From positions 310,001 to 374,000 of the forward strand of contig NZ_JADG01000007.1 of the NCBI RefSeq assembly GCF_000518265.1: DNA of 64,000 nucleotides, read 5' to 3'. The notes below the pieces were generated by a model. It ran no database searches and was not told where the DNA came from. It saw only the letters and a program-made list of their open reading frames with translations. A program made the translations under genes and the position numbers. This document shows, one piece after another, positions 1 to 7,497 of this stretch. This stretch comes from Actinomadura oligospora ATCC 43269. Lineage in GTDB: Bacteria; Actinomycetota; Actinomycetes; Streptosporangiales; Streptosporangiaceae. The first letter of the stretch is position 1; the number at the start of each line of letters is the position of its first letter.

Positions 1-1276
1 CCAGAACGCCGGGCTGGATGCAGACACCGAGGGTGAGGGTCGCGGCGGTGATGTCCTCGCCTTCGCGGCCCATGCGGTCGGTGCGCATCTCCTCTCCGGC
101 GTGGCCGGAGAGGAACACCTCAAGATCAGGGCTTCCGGAGTAGCGTCCGGCGAGGATGGAGAAGATCTTGCCCTCGGGGGCGAGGATCGCGAAGCGCCCG
201 CCCTGCTCGGCCAACATCGACGTGAGCTTCTCGACGGTCGCGTTCGCGGTGAAGAGCCTCGGCTCGGCCGGGATGACGGTCTCGTCCAAGCGGAGCGCGG
301 CGTCCTGGGCCTCGGCGAGACGTTCGGCGCGGAGGATCTCATCCCCGGCGCTCATGGCGGCGCGTTCGGCCTTCTCAGCGTCAGCCTCGGCGACCTTCCG
401 GGCAAGCTTGGCCTCGGCGATGAGCGGCGCGGAGGCGCGGATGAGGTCGGACTCGGCGGCCTTGAGCGGTGCGGTCATGGCCTTGTAGACCTCGGACTTG
501 CGGTTGCCCGGAGGGAGTACGACGACCGTGTACAGGTTGGTCGGCTCGGTCCAAGTCGTTCCTCGCACCCACACCTTCCCGCTTGCGGCGACCGCCAGGA
601 CCGCGAGGGCGAGCGACCCGGCGAGATCGGCCGGAGTCTGCGTCGCCTCGGCAAGCGCGGACACGTAGTCACCGAGCCAGCCGGGGAAGGACCAGACCGG
701 GAACGCGGGAAGGTCGTCGGACGCTCCGCCCCACAGCGGAGCCGGGGCCGGCCACCCTCGCGTGTCGGGTGCGGTGACGGTGGTGACCTCGGTCGCCACG
801 GCGGCGCGCAGCTCGGCGATGTCGTCGCCGGACGACGCATATCCGAGTTGGGCGAGCCGCGTGCCCGTGGCGACGACCTTCCGGGCATAGGCCAGATCCC
901 GAACCATGTGCACGAAGTGCGCCACGTTCACGGTCGTCGGGACCTGCGAGATAAGCGTGTGCAGGTAGGGCGCTCCGCCGACCTTGGCCAGGTTGTGCGG
1001 CCCGATGGCGGCGGCCACGGCGACCGGGGCGCAAGGTGCGCCCCGGTCGGCAAGGCTGAGGATGCCCTCCCAGATCTGGGTGTGGGCGGGGCGGTAGAAC
1101 TCCGAGCCGTCCAGCAGGGCGCGGGCTTCGCCGAGGGCGACGGCCGAGAGCATGACCGAGCCGAGGACGTGTTGCTCGGCTTCGATGCTGTGCGGCAGGG
1201 GCCGGATGAAGTCGGCCCCGTCGGGTGAGGCGTCCGCGCTGTCGATGATCAGGCGGAGTGAGGGCGTGGTGTTCAC
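1..1276 (-). CDS. DnaB N-terminal domain / DUF3987 replication-type protein (3' end cut by window)
   Basis: The frame is open from a GTG at 1276 to the window edge, about 425 codons, and has no stop inside the window. A GGAGG lies six bases before the GTG. Residues about 25-165 match the N-terminal domain of replicative helicase DnaB: EFYRPAHTQIWEGI and GGAPYLHTLISQVPTT closely resemble the same stretches of the chromosomal DnaB at 21.5-24.2 kb. From about residue 180 the protein is DUF3987-like, with the P-loop-type stretch TVVVLPPGNRKSEVYKAM near residue 257. DUF3987 proteins act as replication or primase-helicase-like proteins on actinomycete elements. It is the last visible gene of the leftward element operon. 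The role in element replication is inferred from family and position. Confidence 0.8.
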   Translation of the reverse strand, partial: MNTTPSLRLIIDSADASPDGADFIRPLPHSIEAEQHVLGSVMLSAVALGEARALLDGSEFYRPAHTQIWEGILSLADRGAPCAPVAVAAAIGPHNLAKVGGAPYLHTLISQVPTTVNVAHFVHMVRDLAYARKVVATGTRLAQLGYASSGDDIAELRAAVATEVTTVTAPDTRGWPAPAPLWGGASDDLPAFPVWSFPGWLGDYVSALAEATQTPADLAGSLALAVLAVAASGKVWVRGTTWTEPTNLYTVVVLPPGNRKSEVYKAMTAPLKAAESDLIRASAPLIAEAKLARKVAEADAEKAERAAMSAGDEILRAERLAEAQDAALRLDETVIPAEPRLFTANATVEKLTSMLAEQGGRFAILAPEGKIFSILAGRYSGSPDLEVFLSGHAGEEMRTDRMGREGEDITAATLTLGVCIQPGVL

Positions 1277-1348
1277 GGTGGCCTCCGGAGGATGCGGCGG
1301 GGTGCGGGCGGCCGGTGCGGATGCCGCCCGAAGGCGGCACCCGGACGG

Positions 1349-1618
1349 CTACTTCTTGGCGCGGTCGCGCGTGGTCTTGAGGCCGGTCAGGACGCGGCGT
1401 CCGATGCGGAGCTGTCCGCCGGTGCCCTGGCAGTGGCGGCAGTAGCGCCACGCCTTGCCGGAGGCCGAGCGGAGCCGTCCGGCGTCGCAGCGACGGCACG
1501 GCCGGAACGGGTAGATCGCGCAGTGGATCAGGTAGCCGACCGTGAGCGCGGGGAGGAGCAGGAACCAGATTCCGGGGCTGGACGAGTGGTGGCTAGAGGC
1601 GGCGATGAGGGCATACAA
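1349..1618 (-). CDS. Small membrane protein with zinc-ribbon motif
   Basis: An 89-residue protein with a hydrophobic segment at about residues 17-37 followed by two Cys pairs, CRRC and CRHC, about 18 residues apart, which look like a small zinc ribbon, then a basic C-terminus ending RDRAKK. The start is taken as TTG at 1618 because AGGAGG lies just upstream at a good distance; the nearby ATG is out of frame. It sits between the translocase gene and the replication-type gene, in the same direction. Short membrane proteins of this layout are common in actinomycete conjugative elements, but the function is unknown. Confidence 0.65.
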   Translation of the reverse strand: MYALIAASSHHSSSPGIWFLLLPALTVGYLIHCAIYPFRPCRRCDAGRLRSASGKAWRYCRHCQGTGGQLRIGRRVLTGLKTTRDRAKK

Positions 1619-1660
1619 AGGAGTCCTCCTGACCGGTTGGAGAGGTTCGCGCTGGTGGGG

Positions 1661-1745
1661 GTCTAGTCGCTAGATCGCTGGTCAGAGCGCGGATAGGGCT
1701 CTAGAGGGGGGTCTAGGTCTAGAGAGGGCGGCCTCTAGACCTAGA
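1661..1745. repeat. CTAG-rich repeat cluster after the translocase gene (candidate clt)
   Basis: Seven CTAG tetranucleotides occur at 1663, 1670, 1701, 1713, 1719, 1735 and 1741, within 82 bases of otherwise GC-rich DNA where CTAG should be rare. The last two form an inverted repeat, CCTCTAG-AC-CTAGAGG. The cluster starts 17 bases after the stop of the TraB-type gene and is non-coding. Streptomyces TraB proteins bind short repeats in a clt locus, so this is a position-based candidate; it could also be an operator. Confidence 0.5.
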
Positions 1746-1760
1746 GGCGGTCGCGGAGCG

Positions 1761-3995
1761 TCAGCGGCTCCGGGTGCGGGTGTTGTCCAGGGCATTGAGG
1801 ACGTGCTCGCGGTGGACGCCTTTGAGGTTCCGGCCCTTGCCGGTCTCGTCCTGTCCCCAGACCTGGGGCGTGGCGATGCCGTGCGGCTTGAGGGAGTTGG
1901 ACAACTGGGTCGCCTTGCCCTTGCCATCCAGGTCGGCCCATGCGCCGTAGGTGACCGGGCGAAGCTCGGCGAGGCGGTCCACGATGGTTTGAGAGTGGAG
2001 CTTGTCCTCACCGGGGGCCAGGACGGCGAGGACGTCCTCCAAGAGGTTGGTGCCCTGGTCGTTGGCCGGGGTGGTGTCCTCTCCGGCCGCGTAGCCGGTC
2101 AGGGTGCCCATCGCCTTGCGGACTGCGCAGGCGCGGGCGGCGATGGCATCGGCGGCCGGACCGTCGATGTAGTACGAGCGGCAGATCTGCGGGTCGTCGG
2201 CTTCGCCCACCAGGTAGCCGATGCCCTTGTCCTGCTTGGTGAACGTGGTCGCGCGGACGCCGTTCTTGTACATCGACGTGCCAAGGATCATGTCGTTCTC
2301 GGTCTGTCCCATGACGCGCAGGCAGTACCGGAGCCCGACGTTGGCGGAGACGCCGGTCGGGAGGGACTCCTTGTCCGGGCGCTGCGTGGCCAGCAGGAGG
2401 ATGATGCCGAGCGCGCGGCCACGCTTGATGATGGCGATGGCCTTCTCTCCGGCGTCCTTCCCGACTTCATCGTCGGCGAAGAGCTCCTGGCATTCGTCAA
2501 TGGCGAGGACCAGGGGGAAGAGCTGGAGAGACCGCTTGGCGGCGAGTTCGGGCGTGACCTTGTTCTCTGGCCGGACGTCCTTGGGCAGGCTTGCGATGGT
2601 CTTCGCGCGGCGTTCAAGCTCGGCGTAGACCTCGTTGAGGGAAGCGAGGCAAGCGCGCTTGGTTTCGTCGTCCGCGCCGGACGCGTAGTGGTGGGCGTAC
2701 TTCTCGGCGAAGTCCAGGTCTCCGGTGCCCTTGAGTTCGAACACGCGAACCTGTGCCGTGGGGTCCAGCCCAGCGGCCAGGAGCAGGGGCTTGAGAGCGA
2801 AGGTCTTGCCTGCTCCCGGCATCGCGCCGATGAGGGCGTTCGCGTACATGAGCGTGAGCGTGACCGGGCGTCCGCGCTGGTCGGTGCCGAAGGGGACGGC
2901 CTTGAACAGGTCGGTGCGGCCGGACTTGGCGAGCGGCCACGCGGGCGGCTTGATGCTCTTCATGTCCTGGTCGCCGACCCACAGGACCAGGCGTCCCGCG
3001 TGCTGCTCGTTCGCCGGTTCTGGCCACACGCACCCGAGCGGACGGCGCAGGCCCGAGGCTAGGCGGTCCCGGCGCTCCATGATGTCTGAGACCGTCACCC
3101 CGTACGGAAGGTCCACGTCCGCGCGCCAGCCGGGACCGTCCCGGGTGATCGGGGCGGGGAAGGTGATCCCGCCGCCGCCCTTGGCCATGGCCTTGTTGAT
3201 CTCGCCGATACCGAGGGCGCCGAGCGCCCGGATGACTACCTCCGAGGTGAGCTTGGGTGCCTTGTGCTCGACAACGGCGACGTCCAGGACGCGCTTGTAC
3301 TCCGGCGTCCCGATCCAGCCGAGGACGAGAACGAGCGCGGCCAAGACGGTGGCCTGCGTGACGCCTCCGGCGGCGGCCACGGCGGCGATGCCGAGCCCTC
3401 CGCCGGCGGCTCCGGTCAGGGCCATGAGGCGCCGCCAGCGGACGCGGTCGTTCCGCTCGCGAACCAGCTTGAGGTACGCCTCAATGTCGTTGTGGTCCAC
3501 GGCGTGAGTGCGGAGCGGCATGCCCTCGGCGTCGAACGTCCACCGCCACGTACCGCGCACCACGCGGAACAAGCCGCGGGGCGAACGGACCGTGAGCCTG
3601 AAGCCGTACAACGGGACGCGAGCGGCGTGGTACCCGGCGACGTGTCCGGCGTAGCCGAGCGCCCACCGGACGGTCGCGGACGCCTCATCACGGTCACGGA
3701 CCCACGGCGCGACGATCGGACGACGCTCCGCGCGCTCGGCCTCGGCACGCCGGGCCCGGACATCGGGACGGCGGCCGGAGTCGGGCGCGTCCACCAGGAC
3801 GCGCCCCTCCAAGACCGCGCGGTTCGCGTCGCCCTGGTCGTCGCCGAGCACGCGGTCGAACCGTCGCGGACGGGACGGCGGCTCACCGCTTCCGGGGAGG
3901 TTCGGGATGCCAGCCTCGGGAGCGTCCGGGGCTTCGTCGTCCGTGTGACGGACCGGCAGGCGGACAACTTCGGCCATGGGCTCAGGGAAGCTCAT
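1761..3995 (-). CDS. FtsK/SpoIIIE-type DNA translocase, conjugal transfer protein (TraB-like)
   Basis: A 744-residue membrane ATPase expected to pump double-stranded DNA between mycelial cells during conjugation. Two hydrophobic segments lie at about residues 190-230, ahead of the motor domain. Walker A is GAMPGAGKT near residue 390, Walker B is LVLAIDECQELF near 495, and an FtsK-type ATQRPDKESLP stretch lies near 535. A C-terminal part of about 100 residues after the motor may be the DNA-recognition domain. Single-protein, double-stranded DNA transfer by such translocases is established for Streptomyces plasmids and AICEs. The ATG at 3995 overlaps the stop of the DUF2637 gene by one base (TGATG), indicating translational coupling. 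No relaxase is visible, as expected. Confidence 0.88.
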   Translation of the reverse strand: MSFPEPMAEVVRLPVRHTDDEAPDAPEAGIPNLPGSGEPPSRPRRFDRVLGDDQGDANRAVLEGRVLVDAPDSGRRPDVRARRAEAERAERRPIVAPWVRDRDEASATVRWALGYAGHVAGYHAARVPLYGFRLTVRSPRGLFRVVRGTWRWTFDAEGMPLRTHAVDHNDIEAYLKLVRERNDRVRWRRLMALTGAAGGGLGIAAVAAAGGVTQATVLAALVLVLGWIGTPEYKRVLDVAVVEHKAPKLTSEVVIRALGALGIGEINKAMAKGGGGITFPAPITRDGPGWRADVDLPYGVTVSDIMERRDRLASGLRRPLGCVWPEPANEQHAGRLVLWVGDQDMKSIKPPAWPLAKSGRTDLFKAVPFGTDQRGRPVTLTLMYANALIGAMPGAGKTFALKPLLLAAGLDPTAQVRVFELKGTGDLDFAEKYAHHYASGADDETKRACLASLNEVYAELERRAKTIASLPKDVRPENKVTPELAAKRSLQLFPLVLAIDECQELFADDEVGKDAGEKAIAIIKRGRALGIILLLATQRPDKESLPTGVSANVGLRYCLRVMGQTENDMILGTSMYKNGVRATTFTKQDKGIGYLVGEADDPQICRSYYIDGPAADAIAARACAVRKAMGTLTGYAAGEDTTPANDQGTNLLEDVLAVLAPGEDKLHSQTIVDRLAELRPVTYGAWADLDGKGKATQLSNSLKPHGIATPQVWGQDETGKGRNLKGVHREHVLNALDNTRTRSR

Positions 3996-5074
3996 CAGGC
4001 TGCCTCCTCCGTGGTGGGCGTGCTCGGCTCAGCGGGGGTCTCGGTCTTGAGGCGGGTCAGCAGGGCACCGACACGGGCGTTACCGGCGGGCTGTCCAGCG
4101 TCGCGGAGCTGAGCGGCGAGGGTGTCCCGCGTGAGCGCCTCGCCCTTGGCGTCCAGGTCGGCGACGATGCGCCAACCGAGCGGCAACAAGTCGCTCACGT
4201 CCGGCGCGTCCGTCCGGGACGGACGGCGAGAGCGTCCGCGCTTCGGGCGCGGACTCGTCCGCGTGGGCTTCGGCGGACGGGGCGTCTCGTCCGTCCCGGA
4301 CGGCTCAGGCTCTTCGTCCGCGCTCTCGTCCTCGGACGGTCCCGCCTCGATCGCGGGGGTCTCGTCCGGGACGGCGGCCGGGACGAGTTCGCCGAGCCGG
4401 TACAGGGTCCGGACACGGCGAGGAGCGTTCCACCGCCACTTGATCGCTCCATAGGAGTCCTGAAGCTCGGTCAGGGCGAGAAGGCGGGCGCGCTCACGGG
4501 CGAGGGCGTCCCGGTAGGAACGGATCTCCCACAGCACCATCCGACGCCACAGCGCAGCCGTCCGCAACGGAGACAGCAACCAGCGAGAAGGCCGGATGCT
4601 GTCCATCCGAGTCCCGTTCTCCACCCCCGCCCGAACCCGGACGACATGCGCCCCGATCTCCACCGCCAGCACCCACAGGCACGGCAGGACAGCGTGAGCG
4701 ACCTTCCCGAACGGCGTCCCCTGCTCCGCAACGTTGAGATACACGGTCGCGGCCGTCAGCGTCCACGGGATGAACCGCAGCCACCGAACCCGCATGTCCA
4801 GCCGAGCAAGGACGATGTCCAGCGCGGCGAAGATCGCGATCCCGAGGTCAATCCCGAGCGGCACCGACCAGGACAGCCGTCCAAAGGACGGACGCGCAGC
4901 CTCGGCGACAGCCGCGAAGCTGTTCACGAACCCGAGGAGACCGAGGACAGTGACCAGAGCGGCCACGGTGGCAACAGCCGTGAACTCGTTCTGAGTGAGC
5001 CGACGAAGCGACGGCCCGTCCGCCTCGGCGGAGTCGCCGAAAGACGGCGGCGGGGACATCGACGTGACAGTCAT
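3995..5074 (-). CDS. DUF2637 membrane protein (transfer or spread function)
   Basis: A 359-residue protein with four hydrophobic segments at about residues 30-56, 68-92, 99-118 and 127-147, matching the DUF2637 domain found next to TraB-type genes on actinomycete elements. The C-terminal half is charged and rich in Pro, Thr and Arg (about residues 235-300), then ends in a short folded-looking segment. It may act with the translocase at the membrane, as Spd proteins do, but that is inference. It is linked by one-base TGATG overlaps to both the upstream DUF4097 gene and the downstream translocase gene, so the three are probably made together. Confidence 0.8.
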   Translation of the reverse strand: MTVTSMSPPPSFGDSAEADGPSLRRLTQNEFTAVATVAALVTVLGLLGFVNSFAAVAEAARPSFGRLSWSVPLGIDLGIAIFAALDIVLARLDMRVRWLRFIPWTLTAATVYLNVAEQGTPFGKVAHAVLPCLWVLAVEIGAHVVRVRAGVENGTRMDSIRPSRWLLSPLRTAALWRRMVLWEIRSYRDALARERARLLALTELQDSYGAIKWRWNAPRRVRTLYRLGELVPAAVPDETPAIEAGPSEDESADEEPEPSGTDETPRPPKPTRTSPRPKRGRSRRPSRTDAPDVSDLLPLGWRIVADLDAKGEALTRDTLAAQLRDAGQPAGNARVGALLTRLKTETPAEPSTPTTEEAA

Positions 5075-5991
5075 CAGAAGCCTCCAAAGGCGCGGCTCGT
5101 GGCGGCGAAGACGGCGGGGGTGCGAACACGGCCGACCCGGCTACGGGCGTCCACACGCAGCGCGTCCACGTCACAGTCCGGACCGGCGATGACCTCGACG
5201 TCCCCGGACACGGACTCCGCTTCGACCGTTCCGGGGCCGGTCGCGGTGACGGTGACGTCCCCGGACGTTGCGGTGAGCGAGGCGACGCCGGTCGTCCCGG
5301 CGCTGTGGAATGCGTGGACGTCGATGTCACCCGACACGCTCTTCGCCCGGATGTCGGCCGTCCGGCCGACGCGGACCCGCCCGGAGGTGCTGCGCACGTT
5401 GGCGTGCTCGGCGACATCAGCGCGCACACTCCCCGAGACGGTCTCGGCGATGAGGTGCCGAGTGCGTCCGGCGCGAAGATGGCCCGAGGTCGATTCGAAC
5501 TTGATGCCCTCGTAGAGGCCGGACGCGTCCAGGTCGGCCGCGCGGGTCTTGACGACGACGCTGGACAGCTCCGGCACGCGCGCCGTGACCCGAAGGTCTC
5601 CGGCGTCTCCACCGATGACCGTCGTTCCGCCGACGCTCACCCCGTTGATGGTGATGTCGTCGCCGCCGAAGTCGAGCGTGCCGTTGACCCTGCCGATCTG
5701 GGTCACAACCGTGCCCCGTCCGACGTGGACGGAGCCGTTCGTCTGGATGACGGTCTGCGAGCCGCTCGCGGCGTCGAGCACGCGGAGGAAGAGCGTGTCG
5801 CGCTCGGAGTCCCACACGAGCGTGGCGTCCTGGACGGCCTCGGCGAGCGCCGGACTCGTCCCCGTCGCGGTAACGGTCACCTCGGCGACCGTCCGGCCGG
5901 GCTCGGAGATCACTTCGACGGACCCGATCGGGAGGTCAACGGAAAGGTAGACCGGGCCGGACTTGGGAGCGGAGAGAGAACGGAAGGTCAT
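5074..5991 (-). CDS. DUF4097-like beta-helix protein
   Basis: A 305-residue protein with no signal peptide or membrane segment. From about residue 90 to 280 it shows repeated short beta-strand units of the type SGSVRADV, SGRVRVG, SGDIDVHA, SGDVTVTA and SGDVEVIA, typical of the DUF4097 putative adhesin beta-helix. These families are often cytoplasmic in actinobacteria despite the name. A GGAGA precedes the ATG at 5991. Its stop overlaps the start of the DUF2637 gene by one base, so it belongs to the transfer operon. Function unknown; a scaffold or membrane-associated role is possible. Confidence 0.75.
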   Translation of the reverse strand: MTFRSLSAPKSGPVYLSVDLPIGSVEVISEPGRTVAEVTVTATGTSPALAEAVQDATLVWDSERDTLFLRVLDAASGSQTVIQTNGSVHVGRGTVVTQIGRVNGTLDFGGDDITINGVSVGGTTVIGGDAGDLRVTARVPELSSVVVKTRAADLDASGLYEGIKFESTSGHLRAGRTRHLIAETVSGSVRADVAEHANVRSTSGRVRVGRTADIRAKSVSGDIDVHAFHSAGTTGVASLTATSGDVTVTATGPGTVEAESVSGDVEVIAGPDCDVDALRVDARSRVGRVRTPAVFAATSRAFGGF

Positions 5992-6021
5992 CGGGAATCT
6001 CCTTGCTGGACGGGCGGCGAG

Positions 6022-6306
6022 TCAGGCGGCGGTGTTCAGCGAGCGGCGCGAGATGTCCTTGGCGGAGACGGCGGCCCAGACGCCGGAGCGCGGCGCGACG
6101 CCGAGGGCGCGGACGAGGCACTTGGAGCGGACCGGGCAGGAGAGGCACACGTCCTTGGCGACGTCCTCCCGGGCGGCCCTCTCCTCGGTCGTCTCGATGA
6201 CCAGGCGCGGGCCAGTGTGGAGCTCGGAGTCGTAGGCGCATTCCGCGCCGACCAGTCCGGCGGCGATGAGGTCGGTGGCGGAGAGCTTGCTCGGGTGCAG
6301 GTTCAT
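6022..6306 (-). CDS. WhiB-like iron-sulfur transcriptional regulator
   Basis: A 94-residue WhiB-family protein. The four cluster-binding cysteines are visible: one in the ECAYDSEL stretch near residue 23 and three in CLSCPVRSKC near residues 54-63, followed by a GVWA turn in place of the usual G[VI]WGG. The frame opens further upstream, but the ATG at 6306 has GAGGAAC just before it and avoids overlap with the preceding small gene. WhiB proteins bind a [4Fe-4S] cluster and sigma factor region 4. Element-borne versions occur on actinophages and plasmids. Here it lies early in the transfer operon and may regulate element or host genes. Confidence 0.8.
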   Translation of the reverse strand: MNLHPSKLSATDLIAAGLVGAECAYDSELHTGPRLVIETTEERAAREDVAKDVCLSCPVRSKCLVRALGVAPRSGVWAAVSAKDISRRSLNTAA

Positions 6307-6353
6307 GAGTTCCTCGCAGGTCGAGAGTCGGGGGGATTGGCGAGAGCCGTGGA

Positions 6354-6515
6354 TCAACCGGCGTGATGGCTGCCGAGCTTGTTCGCCATGACCTGGATGA
6401 CGTGGAACAGGTGGTTGACCATGTCGGCCGCCTGCTCGGGGTTGGTCCAGACGAAGACCACGACGACGCCGGTGATCAGGTACTGCGGGAGCTTGTTCGT
6501 CTGCTGGGGGAACAT
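6354..6515 (-). CDS. Small membrane protein, first gene of the transfer operon
   Basis: A 53-residue protein, MFPQQTNKLPQYL followed by a hydrophobic segment ITGVVVVFVW, then a polar part ending KLGSHHAG. GGAGG lies six bases before the ATG at 6515. It starts 20 bases from the paired operator and is the promoter-proximal gene of the leftward operon. Small proteins of this type recur at the head of AICE transfer operons. Function unknown; membrane insertion is a prediction from one hydrophobic stretch. Confidence 0.65.
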   Translation of the reverse strand: MFPQQTNKLPQYLITGVVVVFVWTNPEQAADMVNHLFHVIQVMANKLGSHHAG

Positions 6516-6534
6516 GCAGAGCCTCCGGGGGGTT

Positions 6535-6625
6535 GTTCGCTAGTTAGGTACTTCGGTACCGAACTTGCGATGACCGTAACCCGCCGAGTCGATCAACGCA
6601 AGGGTTCGGTACCGAACTAGCGAAC
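6535..6625. promoter_or_regulatory. Divergent operator: two identical palindromes inside an inverted repeat
   Basis: The palindrome TTCGGTACCGAA occurs at 6552-6563 and 6605-6616, 53 bases centre to centre. GTTCGCTAGTT at 6535-6545 is the exact reverse complement of AACTAGCGAAC at 6615-6625. The region separates the leftward transfer operon from the rightward GntR gene. KorSA-type GntR proteins repress tra promoters and their own gene on such elements, so this is the likely operator for the adjacent regulator. Confidence 0.75.
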
Positions 6626-6642
6626 CTTGTAAGGTGGCGTGC

Positions 6643-7497
6643 ATGAGGGCAGAGCCAGCGACCGGCGTGCTCCCGGTCCATCACCAGATCGCGAACGACC
6701 TGCGCGAACGCATCCAGTCGGGAGAGCTGCGACCGGGGGACCGGCTCCCCACGATCGGCGCACTACAGCAGGCATGGAGCTGTGCGGACGGGGTCGTCCG
6801 CGAGGCCCTGGGTGTGCTTCGCGCCGAGGGGCTCATCACGAGCTCGCGAGGCAAGCCGTCCACCGTCCGAACTCCGCCGACCCGGGCCAAGCTCTGGACG
6901 GGCTTCGCGCAGGAGCAGAAGGACCTAGCGTTGCGGCCTCGTGCCGAGCGGGCCAAGCGCGGCGCAATCGAGATGATCTCCGGCGTCCCCATCGAAGAGG
7001 TCATCCCGACGACGCGCTACGAGATCATTCCTGCGAGTGCTGAGCTGGCCAAGGAGTTCAGCATCCCGGAAGGGAGCGACCTCTGCCAGCGGACGTATGA
7101 GATGACCGAGCCGAAGTCGGGACATCGCTTGTCCTTCAGCATCTCGTACATCCCCGTGGAGCTGATCCACGGAAATCCCGACCTCTTGGACGAGACGAAA
7201 GAGCCGTGGCCGGGAGGGCATACGCATCAGCTCTACACAGTCGGAATCGAGCTCGGAAAGTTCGTCCGGTCAGTCATCGCAGAGCAGCCCACGGCGGGAG
7301 ACCGCCAGCGGTGGGGGATGGAAGAAGGCATCCCGATGCTCCGGACTCGCACTCAGTCGATCGACATCAACGACAGAGTGGTCGAGGTATCCGACGCCTG
7401 GTACCCCGCCGACAGAACAGAACTCGTCTTCACCGAGACGCTGACGCGCTGGCCCGAAGACCATCCTCGGTTCGACCTGGAAAAGGGAGACCTTTAG
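6643..7497 (+). CDS. GntR-family regulator with UTRA domain (Kor-like repressor)
   Basis: A 284-residue regulator. Residues about 10-75 form the GntR winged helix (LPVHHQIANDLRERIQSGEL, PGDRLPTIGALQQAW), and about 100-275 form a UTRA-type effector-binding domain. An AAGGTGG lies just before the ATG at 6643, which is preferred to a GTG nine bases upstream. It is transcribed away from the transfer operon and its promoter region contains the paired palindromes at 6535-6625. By analogy with pSAM2 KorSA it probably represses transfer genes and itself. Its stop overlaps the start of the glycosyltransferase gene by one base. Confidence 0.85.
   Translation: MRAEPATGVLPVHHQIANDLRERIQSGELRPGDRLPTIGALQQAWSCADGVVREALGVLRAEGLITSSRGKPSTVRTPPTRAKLWTGFAQEQKDLALRPRAERAKRGAIEMISGVPIEEVIPTTRYEIIPASAELAKEFSIPEGSDLCQRTYEMTEPKSGHRLSFSISYIPVELIHGNPDLLDETKEPWPGGHTHQLYTVGIELGKFVRSVIAEQPTAGDRQRWGMEEGIPMLRTRTQSIDINDRVVEVSDAWYPADRTELVFTETLTRWPEDHPRFDLEKGDL

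Noticed and set aside
101..1228. Long plus-strand frame over the left end
   Set aside because: It is antisense to the DnaB-N/DUF3987 gene, whose protein is recognisable; the plus-strand product is Arg/Gly filler with no start signal.
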